Source of the DNA: Treponema sp.
GTDB taxonomy: Bacteria > Spirochaetota > Spirochaetia > Treponematales > Breznakiellaceae
Assembly (NCBI GenBank): GCA_031266255.1
Contig: JAISBK010000113.1
Location: 1-43,311, forward strand
Direction: 5' to 3'
Length of the DNA: 43,311 nt
In this document: in pieces, positions 16,136 to 25,506 of the stretch
How positions within the stretch are numbered: position 1 is the stretch's first letter
How the letters are laid out: each line of letters starts with the position of its first letter
The notes under the pieces: model-generated
The model's database searches: none
Seen by the model: the letters and a program-made list of their open reading frames with translations, nothing else
Told to the model about the DNA's origin: nothing
Made by a program: the position numbers and the translations under genes

Positions 16136-18052
16136 ATGGGTAAAATAATTGGAATCGATCTAGGAACCACCAACTCATGCGTATCGGTGCTTGAAGGTGG
16201 GGAACCCATCGTTATTCAGAATTCTGAGGGTGGACGGACCACCCCTTCTATCGTTGGCTTTACCAGTAAAGGTGAACGGGTAATCGGTCAACCGGCAAAA
16301 AATCAGATGATCACCAACCCTGAAAACACGATTTATTCTATAAAACGGTTCATGGGGCGGCGGTATGCTGAGGTTGGGAATGAAATGAAATTGGTTCCCT
16401 ATCGAGTGGTAGAACAGGGGGATGATGTACGGGTGGATATTGACGGGAAAAAGTACTCTCCCCAAGAAATATCCGCCTTTATACTGCAAAAAATGAAAAA
16501 AACTGCGGAGGATTATCTGGGAGAAACGGTTACCGAAGCGGTGATCACCGTGCCGGCCTACTTTAACGATGCTCAACGGCAGGCTACTAAAGACGCGGGG
16601 AAGATTGCAGGACTTGAGGTCAAGCGGATCATCAACGAACCCACTGCCGCATCTTTGGCCTTCGGTTTTAACAAAGATCAAAAGAAAGAAAAAACCATTG
16701 CAGTGTACGATTTAGGTGGCGGTACCTTCGACGTTTCTATTCTGGAACTGGGGGAAGGGGTCTTTGAAGTCAAGTCCACCAATGGAGATACCCACCTGGG
16801 AGGGGATGATTTTGATCGCCGGATCATGGAATGGCTCATTGCGGAATTTAAGAAAGATACGGCTATAGACCTTGGGCTGGATCGGATGGCTCTGCAGCGG
16901 CTTCGGGAAGCTGCTGAAAAAGCCAAGATCGAGCTTTCCGCTATGCAGACCACTGAGGTGAATCTTCCTTTTATTACCGCAGATCAATCAGGCCCCAAGC
17001 ACCTGCAGAAAACCCTTACCCGAGCGAAATTTGAGCAGATGGTCTCGGACTTACTGGAACGGTCTAAGGAGCCTTGTAAAAAAGCCCTTGCTGATGCAGG
17101 ACTCACGGCAGACCAGATTGACGAGGTCATCCTGGTGGGAGGCTCTACTCGGATCCCTGCGGTGCAGCAGATTGTTAAAGATCTCTTCAGGAAAGAGCCT
17201 AATAAGGGGGTCAACCCTGATGAAGCAGTGGCTATCGGCGCGGCAATCCAGGGGGGTATCCTGGGTGGAGACGTTAAAGATGTGCTGCTCCTGGATGTAA
17301 CCCCCCTCTCCTTGGGGATTGAAACCTTGGGAGGAGTGATGACCAAGCTTATCCCCCGGAATACCACGATCCCTAGCCGGAAGAGCCAGATATTCTCCAC
17401 TGCTGCGGATGGCCAAACCGCAGTTTCTATCCAAGTGCTCCAGGGAGAACGGGAAATGGCAAACCAGAATCGTACCCTGGGCCGCTTTGATCTCGTAGGC
17501 ATCCCTCCTGCGCCTCGGGGCATACCTCAAATAGAGGTTACTTTTGATATTGATGCCAATGGTATCGTGCATGTATCTGCCAAAGATCTGGGTACCGGTA
17601 AGGAACAGAAGATCCGTATCGAAAGTTCTTCAGGACTTTCAGATACGGATATTGATCGTATGGTGAAAGAAGCGGAACTCCATGCCGAAGAAGACCGGAA
17701 GGAACGGGAACGCGCGGAAGTCAGGAACGAAGCAGACTCCATGATCTATAGTACCGAAAAAAATATCCAGGATCTGGGGGATAAGATCAACCAAGCAGAT
17801 AAAGCTAAGGCAGAGGAAGCCATTGCAGAGTTGAAGCGGGCATTGGAAGGTGCCGAAGTCCAGGTCATTCGGGACAAGATCGAAGCCTTGAAACAGGCAG
17901 CTTACAAGATTGCAGAAGAGGTATACAAGCAGACCGGTGCTCAACCAGGGCAGCAGCCAGATTCCAATGCTGCAGGAAGCGGTTCTGCGCAGGGTAACGC
18001 TGATACCAAACGAGCCGAAGATGCTGATTACGAAGTGGTGGATGACCAATAG
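16136..18052 (+). CDS. dnaK: Chaperone DnaK (Hsp70)
   Basis: The product is 638 residues, the usual length. The ATPase domain starts MGKIIGIDLGTTNSCV (phosphate-1 motif), with VPAYFNDAQRQATKDAG, the phosphate-2 motif VYDLGGGTFDVSILEL and EVILVGGSTRIPAVQ. The substrate-binding domain follows from about 390 (LLLDVTPLSLGIETLGGVMTKLIPRNTTIPS) and the helical lid runs to a flexible Gly/Gln-rich tail ending DADYEVVDDQ. It binds unfolded segments and works with GrpE and DnaJ encoded alongside. The 174 bp between grpE and dnaK is AT- and purine-rich and ends in AAAGGAG about 11 bases before the ATG, so dnaK may have additional promoter control of its own. Confidence 0.98.
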   Translation: MGKIIGIDLGTTNSCVSVLEGGEPIVIQNSEGGRTTPSIVGFTSKGERVIGQPAKNQMITNPENTIYSIKRFMGRRYAEVGNEMKLVPYRVVEQGDDVRVDIDGKKYSPQEISAFILQKMKKTAEDYLGETVTEAVITVPAYFNDAQRQATKDAGKIAGLEVKRIINEPTAASLAFGFNKDQKKEKTIAVYDLGGGTFDVSILELGEGVFEVKSTNGDTHLGGDDFDRRIMEWLIAEFKKDTAIDLGLDRMALQRLREAAEKAKIELSAMQTTEVNLPFITADQSGPKHLQKTLTRAKFEQMVSDLLERSKEPCKKALADAGLTADQIDEVILVGGSTRIPAVQQIVKDLFRKEPNKGVNPDEAVAIGAAIQGGILGGDVKDVLLLDVTPLSLGIETLGGVMTKLIPRNTTIPSRKSQIFSTAADGQTAVSIQVLQGEREMANQNRTLGRFDLVGIPPAPRGIPQIEVTFDIDANGIVHVSAKDLGTGKEQKIRIESSSGLSDTDIDRMVKEAELHAEEDRKERERAEVRNEADSMIYSTEKNIQDLGDKINQADKAKAEEAIAELKRALEGAEVQVIRDKIEALKQAAYKIAEEVYKQTGAQPGQQPDSNAAGSGSAQGNADTKRAEDADYEVVDDQ

Positions 18053-18140
18053 CAAGGCCTTCATAGACAATTCTTACGACAGTTTTCGGGTGAAATCGGG
18101 GAATTGGAATGAAGTTTACTAAGGTAACAAGGGTGTTATT

Positions 18141-19262
18141 GTGGCAAAACGTGATTACTACGAAGTCCTAGGGGTACAGAAGGGCGCCACCAAAGACGAT
18201 ATAAAAAAGGCATACCGGAAGTTGGCCATTCAATATCACCCGGATAAGAATCAGGGCAACAAAGAGGCAGAAGAGAAATTCAAAGAAGCCACCGAAGCAT
18301 ACGAAATTCTGTCGGATGATCAAAAAAAAGCTGCCTATGATCAGTTTGGTTTTGCTGGTGTTGAAGGCATGGGCGGGCAGCAGGATTTTTCATCTGCATT
18401 CCGCGACTTTGGGGATATTTTTGGGGATTTTTCCAGTATCTTTGATACTTTTTTTGGCGGCAGCGGCCGCCGTTCCTCTGGAGGTTCCGGTGTTCGGTCG
18501 GGGGCTAATCTCCGCTATGATGTGGACATATCGTTTAAGGATGCGGTGTTCGGCACTAAAGTGGAGATCCAGTACTCCCGGAATGAGGCCTGTCCGGTCT
18601 GTAAAGGAACCGGCGCGTCCAGTGGTACCGGTAAGAAGGTTTGTTCTACCTGCGGCGGCTCCGGTCAGGTGCGTCATAGTCAAGGCTTTTTTTCGGTGGC
18701 ATCTTCCTGTCCAAGCTGCGGTGGAGAAGGGTATATTATTGAGCATCCCTGTAAGGAATGCGGCGGTTCTGGGGCGCAGAAGAAACGCCAGAAGATCATG
18801 GTTACCGTCCCTCCAGGGGTTGAAAACGGAAAACGGGTTGTCATCCCCCGGCAGGGAGATACAGGTCCCAACGGAGGTTCTCCAGGAGATCTGTATGTGT
18901 TCTTTCGAGTTAAAGCTCACGAATATTTTGAACGACAGGACACGGATCTGTATTGCGCAGTACCCATTTCCATAAGCCAAGCCGCCCTGGGAGCAGACAT
19001 TCATGTCATGACTTTGGATGGGAAGACCATTAAAGTCAAAGTGCCTCAAGGAAGTCAGAATGGTAAAATGCTCCGAATCCGAGACGAAGGGGTTCCTACA
19101 GGCCCTGGGGGAAGGCGGGGTAATCTCTACATCAAACTCATGGTGCAGATCCCTGCAAAACTCTCCAAACGAGGCAAAGAACTCATGGAAGAGCTTGCTC
19201 GGGTTGAGGGTGAAGATGATGCTCCCAAGCCCATCCCCTTGGCAGAATTATCAGAGCAGTAA
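18141..19262 (+). CDS. dnaJ: Chaperone DnaJ (Hsp40)
   Basis: The product is 373 residues with a GTG start at 18141; AAGGG precedes it at a suitable distance, and MAKRDYYEVLGV is the standard DnaJ N-terminus. The J domain (1-70) has the HPD motif in YHPDKNQG that stimulates DnaK's ATPase. A G/F-rich region follows (about 76-125), then four zinc-binding repeats CPVCKGTG, CSTCGGSG, CPSCGGEG and CKECGGSG, and the C-terminal substrate-binding beta domains. It is a complete type I Hsp40. It lies 88 bp after dnaK and completes the chaperone cluster. Confidence 0.97.
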   Translation: MAKRDYYEVLGVQKGATKDDIKKAYRKLAIQYHPDKNQGNKEAEEKFKEATEAYEILSDDQKKAAYDQFGFAGVEGMGGQQDFSSAFRDFGDIFGDFSSIFDTFFGGSGRRSSGGSGVRSGANLRYDVDISFKDAVFGTKVEIQYSRNEACPVCKGTGASSGTGKKVCSTCGGSGQVRHSQGFFSVASSCPSCGGEGYIIEHPCKECGGSGAQKKRQKIMVTVPPGVENGKRVVIPRQGDTGPNGGSPGDLYVFFRVKAHEYFERQDTDLYCAVPISISQAALGADIHVMTLDGKTIKVKVPQGSQNGKMLRIRDEGVPTGPGGRRGNLYIKLMVQIPAKLSKRGKELMEELARVEGEDDAPKPIPLAELSEQ

Positions 19263-19333
19263 GGTATACGCTAAACATCAGGGGTTTGCTGGTGTAAACC
19301 CTTGGTTGTAGCAGGAACATAAGGAAAGTGGCT

Positions 19334-20441
19334 ATGTTGTTATCTGAATTAAACGCTCCTATCGAAGGCTTGAAGGCTCAAATCTATGAAACCTGGAGGC
19401 GTCTTTGAGGACGCTTCTTTTGGACCGCGTATAGAGGAACTAGAAGAAAAAGCCGGAGACCCGGACTTCTGGAAGGATCCGGTGCAGGCGGAAAAACGCA
19501 TGGGAGAACTCAAGACCCTCAAGAGTCGCTATGAACCCTGGAAAAGTCTACGAAGGGAGATCGATGATCTGGTGGTGCTTTATGAGCTTGCTGCAGAAGT
19601 AAAAGACGAGTCTCAAGATGAGGAAATCGAAACTACCCTTAAGGGACTGCGTGTCCGGTATGAAAAGCAGAATATTTTTGAACTTATGAGCGGTGAGGTT
19701 GATAAAAATGGCTGTTTCCTTACTATCCATGCAGGCGCCGGGGGAACTGAAGCCTGCGACTGGTCTCAGATGCTCTATCGTATGTACCTGCGGTGGGCAG
19801 AACGGAAAGGATTTTCCATAGAAGAAGTGGATCATCTGGAAGCTGAAGGGGGTATCAAGTCCGCTACTGCCCGGATCGAAGGGGACTATGCCTACGGTTA
19901 TCTCAAGGGCGAGTCGGGAGTACACCGTTTGGTCCGGATTTCTCCCTTTGATGCCAATGCCAAGCGGCATACCTCCTTTGCTTCGGCTTACATTTTTCCC
20001 GTGATCGACGATTCCATAGAGGTAACCATTCGATCGGAAGATCTCCGGGTAGATACCTACCGTTCAGGGGGGGCCGGAGGCCAACATATCAACAAGACCG
20101 ATAGTGCAGTCCGGTTTACCCACCTTCCCACGGGAATCGTGGTAGCTTGCCAAAACGAACGGAGTCAGATCAAAAACCGGGCTATTGCCATGAGTATCCT
20201 CAAGGCTCGGCTCTATACGTATTACCGGCAGGAAAAAGAAAAGGAACATGAAAAATTTGCCCAGGAAAAAAAGGAGATTTCCTGGGGGAATCAAATTCGT
20301 TCTTATGTCTTCCAACCCTATACTATGGTTAAGGATTACCGAACCAAGGCGGAAAATGGTAATATACAAGCGGTCATGGATGGGGATATCGATCGGTTTA
20401 TTGAGGAGTACTTGCGCTTTGCCTGGAATGCCCAGGTCTAA
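19334..20441 (+). CDS. prfB: Peptide chain release factor 2, expressed by programmed +1 frameshift
   Basis: RF2 recognises UAA and UGA stop codons. The gene is split: ATG 19334 (AAGGAAAG before it) reads 24 codons to an in-frame TGA at 19406-19408, and a +1 shift at CTT|TGA enters the long frame that runs to 20441. The joined protein is about 368 residues, the normal RF2 length. Downstream, SPFDANAKRHTSF contains the SPF tripeptide that reads the stop codon, and GGAGGQHINKTDSAV has the catalytic GGQ. If the start were ATG 19386, the first ~18 residues of helix would be lost, so the joined reading is preferred. The shift autoregulates RF2: low RF2 lets ribosomes pause at UGA and slip. Confidence 0.93.
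19395..19408 (+). promoter_or_regulatory. RF2 programmed frameshift site
   Basis: An internal Shine-Dalgarno-like GGAGG (19395-19399) is 3 bases before CTT TGA (19403-19408), reproducing the spacing of the E. coli prfB site (AGGGGG-UAU-CUU-UGA). Shifting +1 on CTT gives Leu-Glu-Asp-Ala and continues into RF2. Confidence 0.92.
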
Positions 20442-20477
20442 AGTGGGGGTTTGGGAGATAAGGATACTAAGAAAAAA

Positions 20478-21983
20478 ATGCTTGTTCTTAAAAAAAGAGG
20501 TTTTCTAACAACGATTTTTTCAACATCGGTCTATTTTTTGCTCATCCTGTTGGATTCTCTGGTATGCGGACAGATGCAGGCATTGGGCAAGACTGATACT
20601 GGGGAGCCGTCCCTCACTCAAAACAAGGAATGGGTCTTGGCAATAACTGCCCTGGATGTTTCCGCTCTTCCCCACTCCCAGCAGCTTTTGGGGGAAGTCA
20701 TAACCCGAAACCTGGTGGACACCTTGAAACGGGTGCATCATCGATCCCGGCCTTCTGAAGAATATCTTTATTATACCCATTATGCGTGGTCAAAATCCCA
20801 AGCAACAGCGGCTAAAACCCTGGTGGCAAAACGGGGGGAGCGGGACAATCTGCTTTTTGCAGGGGAACCTCGGTGGAAATATCAAAAGACCCTCAAAACC
20901 CTTGATAAGGACATACAGGATCTTGAAGAAGCTCTGGCTCAGGCTGAAGCAGAGGTGCCCCTTATAGCGGGGAAACCCGTTTTTAAGCTTACCGATAACG
21001 CCCTCAAGGGATCCTTTCCGTCCCCTCCCAAGCCTGGAGGAGAATATCGGTTTTGTGTCAACCAAGAGGCCGATGCCTTTCTTACTGGGGCTCTTGCGGA
21101 ATTTCATGGCCGCTTATATATCGCCTTGAAACTATACACCCGTTATACTGGTTCGTTTCAGTATGAGGATAGTAGTATTTTTTCCAACGACACGATTGCT
21201 TTGGTTATAGAGGAATTGGCCAATAGGCTTGTAGATGCGGTTTCTGAGGCACAATCCGCATCCCTGGTGGTACACACCAAGCCTGAAGAAGCCATCCTCT
21301 TGCTGGACGGCTCCTTTGCAGGCCAGGGTGAAGTAGGCCCCAAGGAGTATCCCCCTGGTTCCATAACTCTTGAGAGCTTTGCGGACAATCATAAACCGTT
21401 GAGTATGCCCCTAGAACTTAATGAAGGGGAATTGGCGGAGTTGTATATTAATTTACAACCTTTAAGCCGAGGATCCCTTACCATTACGACTCCTGATGAG
21501 GATGCCGCTAAGGTGTATCAAGGGGTCCTCTATCAAGGAGAAACCCCCTTACCCGTGGAAATACCCCTCAAGGAAATGGAGTATTTTCAGCTTGAAACTG
21601 CCGAGGGAAAAGCCGCATCGGTGATCATCCGAGGGCCGGAACAGACTGAAGCAGACCAAAATTCCCTGAGCCTGAAACTCAAACCAGGCCGCGTTGCAGA
21701 AGAAAAACAGGTAGAAAAATCCCGAAGAAGTTTTTACAGTGCCTATGGAAGATTCTGGATTGCCTTGCCGTTGGCCTTTGTGGTGGGCGGTATAGCCACT
21801 GCCCACATAAACGCATACAATAGGACCGGTAATCCTGATCTGTATGATGGGGCAATAACTCGGTACTATGTTTCTATAGGAGCACAGATTGTCGCGGGCG
21901 TGGCTTTAGCCGAAACTTTTTATCGTATATTCCGTTATATCAGAACCGGGGGCGAAGGCGCAGCCTTCCTCGCAAAACAGTAA
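20478..21983 (+). CDS. Exported PEGA-domain protein of unknown function
   Basis: The open frame begins with TTG 20451, but ATG 20478 gives a normal signal-peptide start (MLVLKKRGFLTTIF...), so I place the gene there; this choice is moderate. The product is then about 501 residues. A hydrophobic N-terminal segment (about 9-28) is followed by a charged, coiled region near residues 100-160 (KTLVAKRGERDNL ... TLDKDIQDLEEALAQAEAE). A PEGA-like beta domain spans about 260-350 (SLVVHTKPEEAILLLDG ... PPGSITLESF), and one transmembrane segment lies near the C-terminus (FWIALPLAFVVGGIATAHI). The topology suggests a periplasmic protein anchored at the C-terminal end. The gene lies between prfB and ftsY, 18 bp before ftsY. 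Function unknown. Confidence 0.6.
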   Translation: MLVLKKRGFLTTIFSTSVYFLLILLDSLVCGQMQALGKTDTGEPSLTQNKEWVLAITALDVSALPHSQQLLGEVITRNLVDTLKRVHHRSRPSEEYLYYTHYAWSKSQATAAKTLVAKRGERDNLLFAGEPRWKYQKTLKTLDKDIQDLEEALAQAEAEVPLIAGKPVFKLTDNALKGSFPSPPKPGGEYRFCVNQEADAFLTGALAEFHGRLYIALKLYTRYTGSFQYEDSSIFSNDTIALVIEELANRLVDAVSEAQSASLVVHTKPEEAILLLDGSFAGQGEVGPKEYPPGSITLESFADNHKPLSMPLELNEGELAELYINLQPLSRGSLTITTPDEDAAKVYQGVLYQGETPLPVEIPLKEMEYFQLETAEGKAASVIIRGPEQTEADQNSLSLKLKPGRVAEEKQVEKSRRSFYSAYGRFWIALPLAFVVGGIATAHINAYNRTGNPDLYDGAITRYYVSIGAQIVAGVALAETFYRIFRYIRTGGEGAAFLAKQ

Positions 21984-22001
21984 AAGATAAGGATATTAAG
22001 C

Positions 22002-22889
22002 ATGGGAAGTTTTGCTGAGCGTTTAAAAAAATTCTTTGGTATCCAGAACGTCGTTTCCGAATCGTTGTTTGGAGAATTGACGGATTTACTGGTAGAAGGT
22101 GATTTTGGACCTGCAGGAGCCTACAAGACCGTGAATACGTTGCGAGCACTCTGTAAAAAAGAGAAGATCACCGAAGCTGAAGGAGTACGGAACCATTTAG
22201 CCAAACTGCTGGAAGGATTGCTCCTGGAACGAGGACAGGGTACGGTTGGGGTTCTGGATGTACCTGCGGGCACCTTACAAATGATCCTCTTATTGGGGGT
22301 GAATGGGGTGGGAAAAACCACCACTGCGGCTAAATTGGCGGATCGGTATCGTTCCCAACAGAAAAGGCCGATCCTGGCAGCAGCAGATACCTTCCGGGCC
22401 GCAGCAATTGATCAGCTTAAAATCCACGGTGAACGCCTGGGGGTACGGGTGGTGGCCCATAAACAGGGCGGTGATCCTGCAGCGGTAGTCTACGATGCGA
22501 TTGATGCAGCCCGTTCAGGGGGAGGGGATCTCATCATCGCGGATACTGCGGGCAGAATGCATACCAAATCCGCGCTGGTTGAGGAATTAAAGAAGATAGA
22601 CCGGATAGTAGAATCCAAGGCTGCGGGGGCCCGATATATCAAGTGGTTGGTACTGGATGCTACCACAGGCCGGAATGCCCTAGTTCAAGCGGAAACCTTT
22701 CATCAAGCGGTTGCGTTGGACGGGGTCATTCTGACCAAATACGATTCCAGCGCCAAGGGAGGGGTGGTTTTCTCATTGGCCGAAGATCTGAAACTTCCCG
22801 TGGTTTTTATCGGTACCGGGGAAAAATACCCTGATATATACCCCTTTGATCCCCACCGTTATTCCCGGGAATTTGTCGGTCTTGCGTAA
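22002..22889 (+). CDS. ftsY: Signal recognition particle receptor FtsY
   Basis: The product is 295 residues, shorter than E. coli FtsY because the acidic A domain is absent, as in many bacteria. The N-terminal helical domain (about 1-85) is followed by the GTPase: G1 GVNGVGKTTTAAKLA (about 99-113), ADTFRAAAIDQL, G3 IIADTAGRMHTK and G4 ILTKYDSSAKGG. FtsY docks the ribosome-SRP complex at the membrane by forming a GTP-dependent pair with Ffh. G4 keeps TKxD, but the usual DGTAKGG reads DSSAKGG. The gene is followed by an exported-protein gene that overlaps its end by 8 bp. Confidence 0.95.
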   Translation: MGSFAERLKKFFGIQNVVSESLFGELTDLLVEGDFGPAGAYKTVNTLRALCKKEKITEAEGVRNHLAKLLEGLLLERGQGTVGVLDVPAGTLQMILLLGVNGVGKTTTAAKLADRYRSQQKRPILAAADTFRAAAIDQLKIHGERLGVRVVAHKQGGDPAAVVYDAIDAARSGGGDLIIADTAGRMHTKSALVEELKKIDRIVESKAAGARYIKWLVLDATTGRNALVQAETFHQAVALDGVILTKYDSSAKGGVVFSLAEDLKLPVVFIGTGEKYPDIYPFDPHRYSREFVGLA

Positions 22890-24099
22890 AGGGTATGGAC
22901 TGGTGCTGGTCCTGCTTATGACCGCAACCAGAAACGCAGTCCCCGTGGATTGGTACCGTTCCAATGCCGCGGGCATGATCTTCGAAGGCATTCCCTCCCG
23001 GATCACGGCATTGCGTCAGAAGTACTGCCTTTCGGTGGAGTTCATCGCGGTTTCGGAGCTTCCCGAACCCTTACAAGCCTATTACCAGCCCTCATACCGT
23101 ATCGAACTGCACACCCTCTATGAAGAAGGGAAGGAATCCCGGCGGCAATGGATATTCAGGAATGAACAGGGGAAAACCCTGGTGGTTTCATCGTTGGTGT
23201 TTACCCCGGATCCGTTAACCATTGAAGAAGAAACCGAAGAAGAAGAAAAAATCCAGGAACCTGAACTGGATGCTTTAGAGGAAGCGCCGCAGGATCCTAT
23301 ACCTCTGGAACCCAGATTTACGGGATTTATCGAAGTCTACGATTTTTTCAAGGGGAATACCCGGCTTATCGAAGAGCATCTCTTTTCTGATGAGGGTACT
23401 GAAACAATCACCGCTTACTTCTACAACCAACAACTGCTTATTCGCGGGGAAACCCGGATCAAAAACCCTGTACCGATTGAAGAAGGGGAGGACGAATCCG
23501 TGGAGGAAGCCGGAGAGCAGCTTGAACTCGTGTTCAGTGATTATTACCGGTATAGCCGTTCTTATGCCCTAAGAGCAGTGAAACGGGTGTATCACCAGGA
23601 GCTTGTTACAGACTCACAGGTAACCCGGCTTCAGTTTCCCCATCTCGGCCTGCAATCTGCCGTGGAGGAGCAGAGAAAGGCTTTTGTCAGTCCGAGTACC
23701 GCCTATGGTTCGGAATTCATACAGGATCTTTCGGCAGATGCAGGGGTCCAAGCCGGTTACCAGGTGGTATACACCACCGATGAGCGAGGACGGATCTTGA
23801 CCGAAATCACCCAAGATGCAGAGGGAACCGTGCTCAGAGAGATTCACAATACCTGGGCAGGGGATCGGTTGGCATCGGTAGATTGGAAAACCGGGGAAGA
23901 GGAGCGGCGTATTGAATACGCATACGATAGCGCAGGGGATCGGATCCTTGAACGGAATTATACCAATGGAGTCTTAGAACGGCTTGTCCGCAGGGATCAG
24001 GGTCGGGAAACAGAAGAGTTATATATGAACGGTAAGGTAATCCTCCGTGCCATTTGGGAAGATGGCCGCAAAATATCGGAAGAACGAATTCGCCCTTAA
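22882..24099 (+). CDS. Exported protein of unknown function with C-terminal repeat-like region
   Basis: The open frame starts at TTG 22846 inside ftsY; TTG 22882 gives a compact signal peptide (RKGYGLVLVLLMTATRNAV) and an 8-bp overlap with the ftsY stop, so it is the better start. The product is about 405 residues. A strongly acidic stretch (EEETEEEEKIQEPELDALEEAPQ) splits an N-terminal domain (to ~110) from the rest. The last ~110 residues resemble short beta-hairpin repeats of YD/MORN type (YQVVYTTDERGRILTEI, RRIEYAYDSAGDRILER, TEELYMNGKVILRAIW). I recognise no family. It precedes lolC, with which it may be co-transcribed. Confidence 0.6.
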   Translation: MRKGYGLVLVLLMTATRNAVPVDWYRSNAAGMIFEGIPSRITALRQKYCLSVEFIAVSELPEPLQAYYQPSYRIELHTLYEEGKESRRQWIFRNEQGKTLVVSSLVFTPDPLTIEEETEEEEKIQEPELDALEEAPQDPIPLEPRFTGFIEVYDFFKGNTRLIEEHLFSDEGTETITAYFYNQQLLIRGETRIKNPVPIEEGEDESVEEAGEQLELVFSDYYRYSRSYALRAVKRVYHQELVTDSQVTRLQFPHLGLQSAVEEQRKAFVSPSTAYGSEFIQDLSADAGVQAGYQVVYTTDERGRILTEITQDAEGTVLREIHNTWAGDRLASVDWKTGEEERRIEYAYDSAGDRILERNYTNGVLERLVRRDQGRETEELYMNGKVILRAIWEDGRKISEERIRP

Positions 24100-24123
24100 T
24101 CTATCTATAAAAAAGGAACCTAG

Positions 24124-25506
24124 GTGAAACGTATTGCTAGCGTACAGAACTACTGCCGGGGAGGAACTTTCTTACCCCACATGCGCTGGATAGGCTTTGT
24201 AGCCTCCAGGTATGTATCCAGGAATCGCCGGAATTCTCCTTCCCCGATTCTTGCTGTCTTAGGTATCGCCACCGGGGTACTGGCCTTGACGGTGATCCTC
24301 GCGGTAATGAACGGGTTTCAACTGGGTTTCATCGAAAGTATCCTGGAAATAGCTTCATACCATATCCGGGTAGAGGATCCGGTTCTTGAACCAGAGGTTC
24401 AGTCTCCCTTGCTTGAAGCGATTCCTGCCATAAACGGGTTACCGGGGATTGGGTCGGTTACGCCTTTGCGGGAATTCCACGGTCTTATCCGGGGAAATCG
24501 GGGATCCCCTCAAGTGGCCCTGATCCGGGGCCTGCCTCTGGATGCACTGGAACAGGATCACGGTATGGCGGAAAAGCTGGTATTTGAGGCCGGTTCCTTT
24601 GACCTTGGGGAAAGGCGTTCCATACTCCTGGGAGCAGAATTGGCCCGGCGTCTTTTCGTGGGACTGGGGGATGCAGTTACCCTGGTTTCCGTGTCCGGTC
24701 TCTTAGGGGATGATGCGGTAGAGGAGGATGCTGCAGATTCCCGTTTCATCGTAAGCGGTATTTTCCGTTCCGGATTCTATGAGTATGATCTGGGTTGGGG
24801 ATTTATCAGCCTGGATACTGCGGAAGAACTGGGGGGCGGCCCCCTTTTCTTGGGGGTAAAGCTTAAAAACCGTTGGCAGGATAACCGGGTATTAGGGTTG
24901 ATACATCCGGTCTTGGCTGCAGTTCTTCCGGGGGAACCAGTGGTCTTGAGTACCTGGCGGGAGTACAACCGGGCATTTTTCGGAGCCTTGCGTACTGAAA
25001 AACTCCTTATGTTTGTGGTGGTCGGTCTCATCTTTATCGTGGTGAGCCTCAACATCTTTCAGGCCCAGCAACGGGCAGTCCTAGAACGGCGGGAGGAGAT
25101 CGGCTTATTCCGGGCCTTGGGTGCGGGGGAGCGGGCAGTACGGCTGGTGTTTGTCTGGGATGGCTGTATCATCGGCTTTACCGGCGCAGGACTAGGCATG
25201 GTCTTGGGACTCTTGCTTGCCACCCATATCAGCCAATGTTTCACCCTTCTCGAAGCCGGGGTGAACGGGATCATCGGTGTATTGAATTTCCTGTCCAGGT
25301 TATTCATGGGGTATTCCCCAGACCTGGAGGAGTTTGCGGTCTTTTCTCCGGCGATTTTTTATATTAAAGAGATTCCTTCCCGGATTATCCCCCAAGAGGT
25401 CTTCCTGATCTATTTGTTCGGTTTCTTGTCCGCGCTCTTGGCTGCTTGGTTTGCCTCGGGAAAGGTGTCCCGAACCAGACCTGCAGAGGTGTTGCGGTAT
25501 GAGTAA
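24124..25506 (+). CDS. lolC: LolC/LolE-type ABC transporter permease (first)
   Basis: GTG 24124 has AAAGGAACC before it; an ATG at 24181 (MRWIGFVASRYVS) would match the family N-terminus better and is the alternative start. The longer product is 460 residues. Four membrane segments are visible: near SPILAVLGIATGVLALTVILAVMNG (about 40-60), then three at the C-terminus (LLMFVVVGLIFIVVSLNIF, CIIGFTGAGLGMVLGLLLA, VFLIYLFGFLSALLAAWF), with a large periplasmic domain between. A conserved FtsX/MacB-type coupling stretch is visible (RREEIGLFRALGA). With LolD and LolE it releases lipoproteins from the inner membrane, a large class in spirochaetes. The last 8 bp overlap lolD. Confidence 0.85.
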   Translation: MKRIASVQNYCRGGTFLPHMRWIGFVASRYVSRNRRNSPSPILAVLGIATGVLALTVILAVMNGFQLGFIESILEIASYHIRVEDPVLEPEVQSPLLEAIPAINGLPGIGSVTPLREFHGLIRGNRGSPQVALIRGLPLDALEQDHGMAEKLVFEAGSFDLGERRSILLGAELARRLFVGLGDAVTLVSVSGLLGDDAVEEDAADSRFIVSGIFRSGFYEYDLGWGFISLDTAEELGGGPLFLGVKLKNRWQDNRVLGLIHPVLAAVLPGEPVVLSTWREYNRAFFGALRTEKLLMFVVVGLIFIVVSLNIFQAQQRAVLERREEIGLFRALGAGERAVRLVFVWDGCIIGFTGAGLGMVLGLLLATHISQCFTLLEAGVNGIIGVLNFLSRLFMGYSPDLEEFAVFSPAIFYIKEIPSRIIPQEVFLIYLFGFLSALLAAWFASGKVSRTRPAEVLRYE

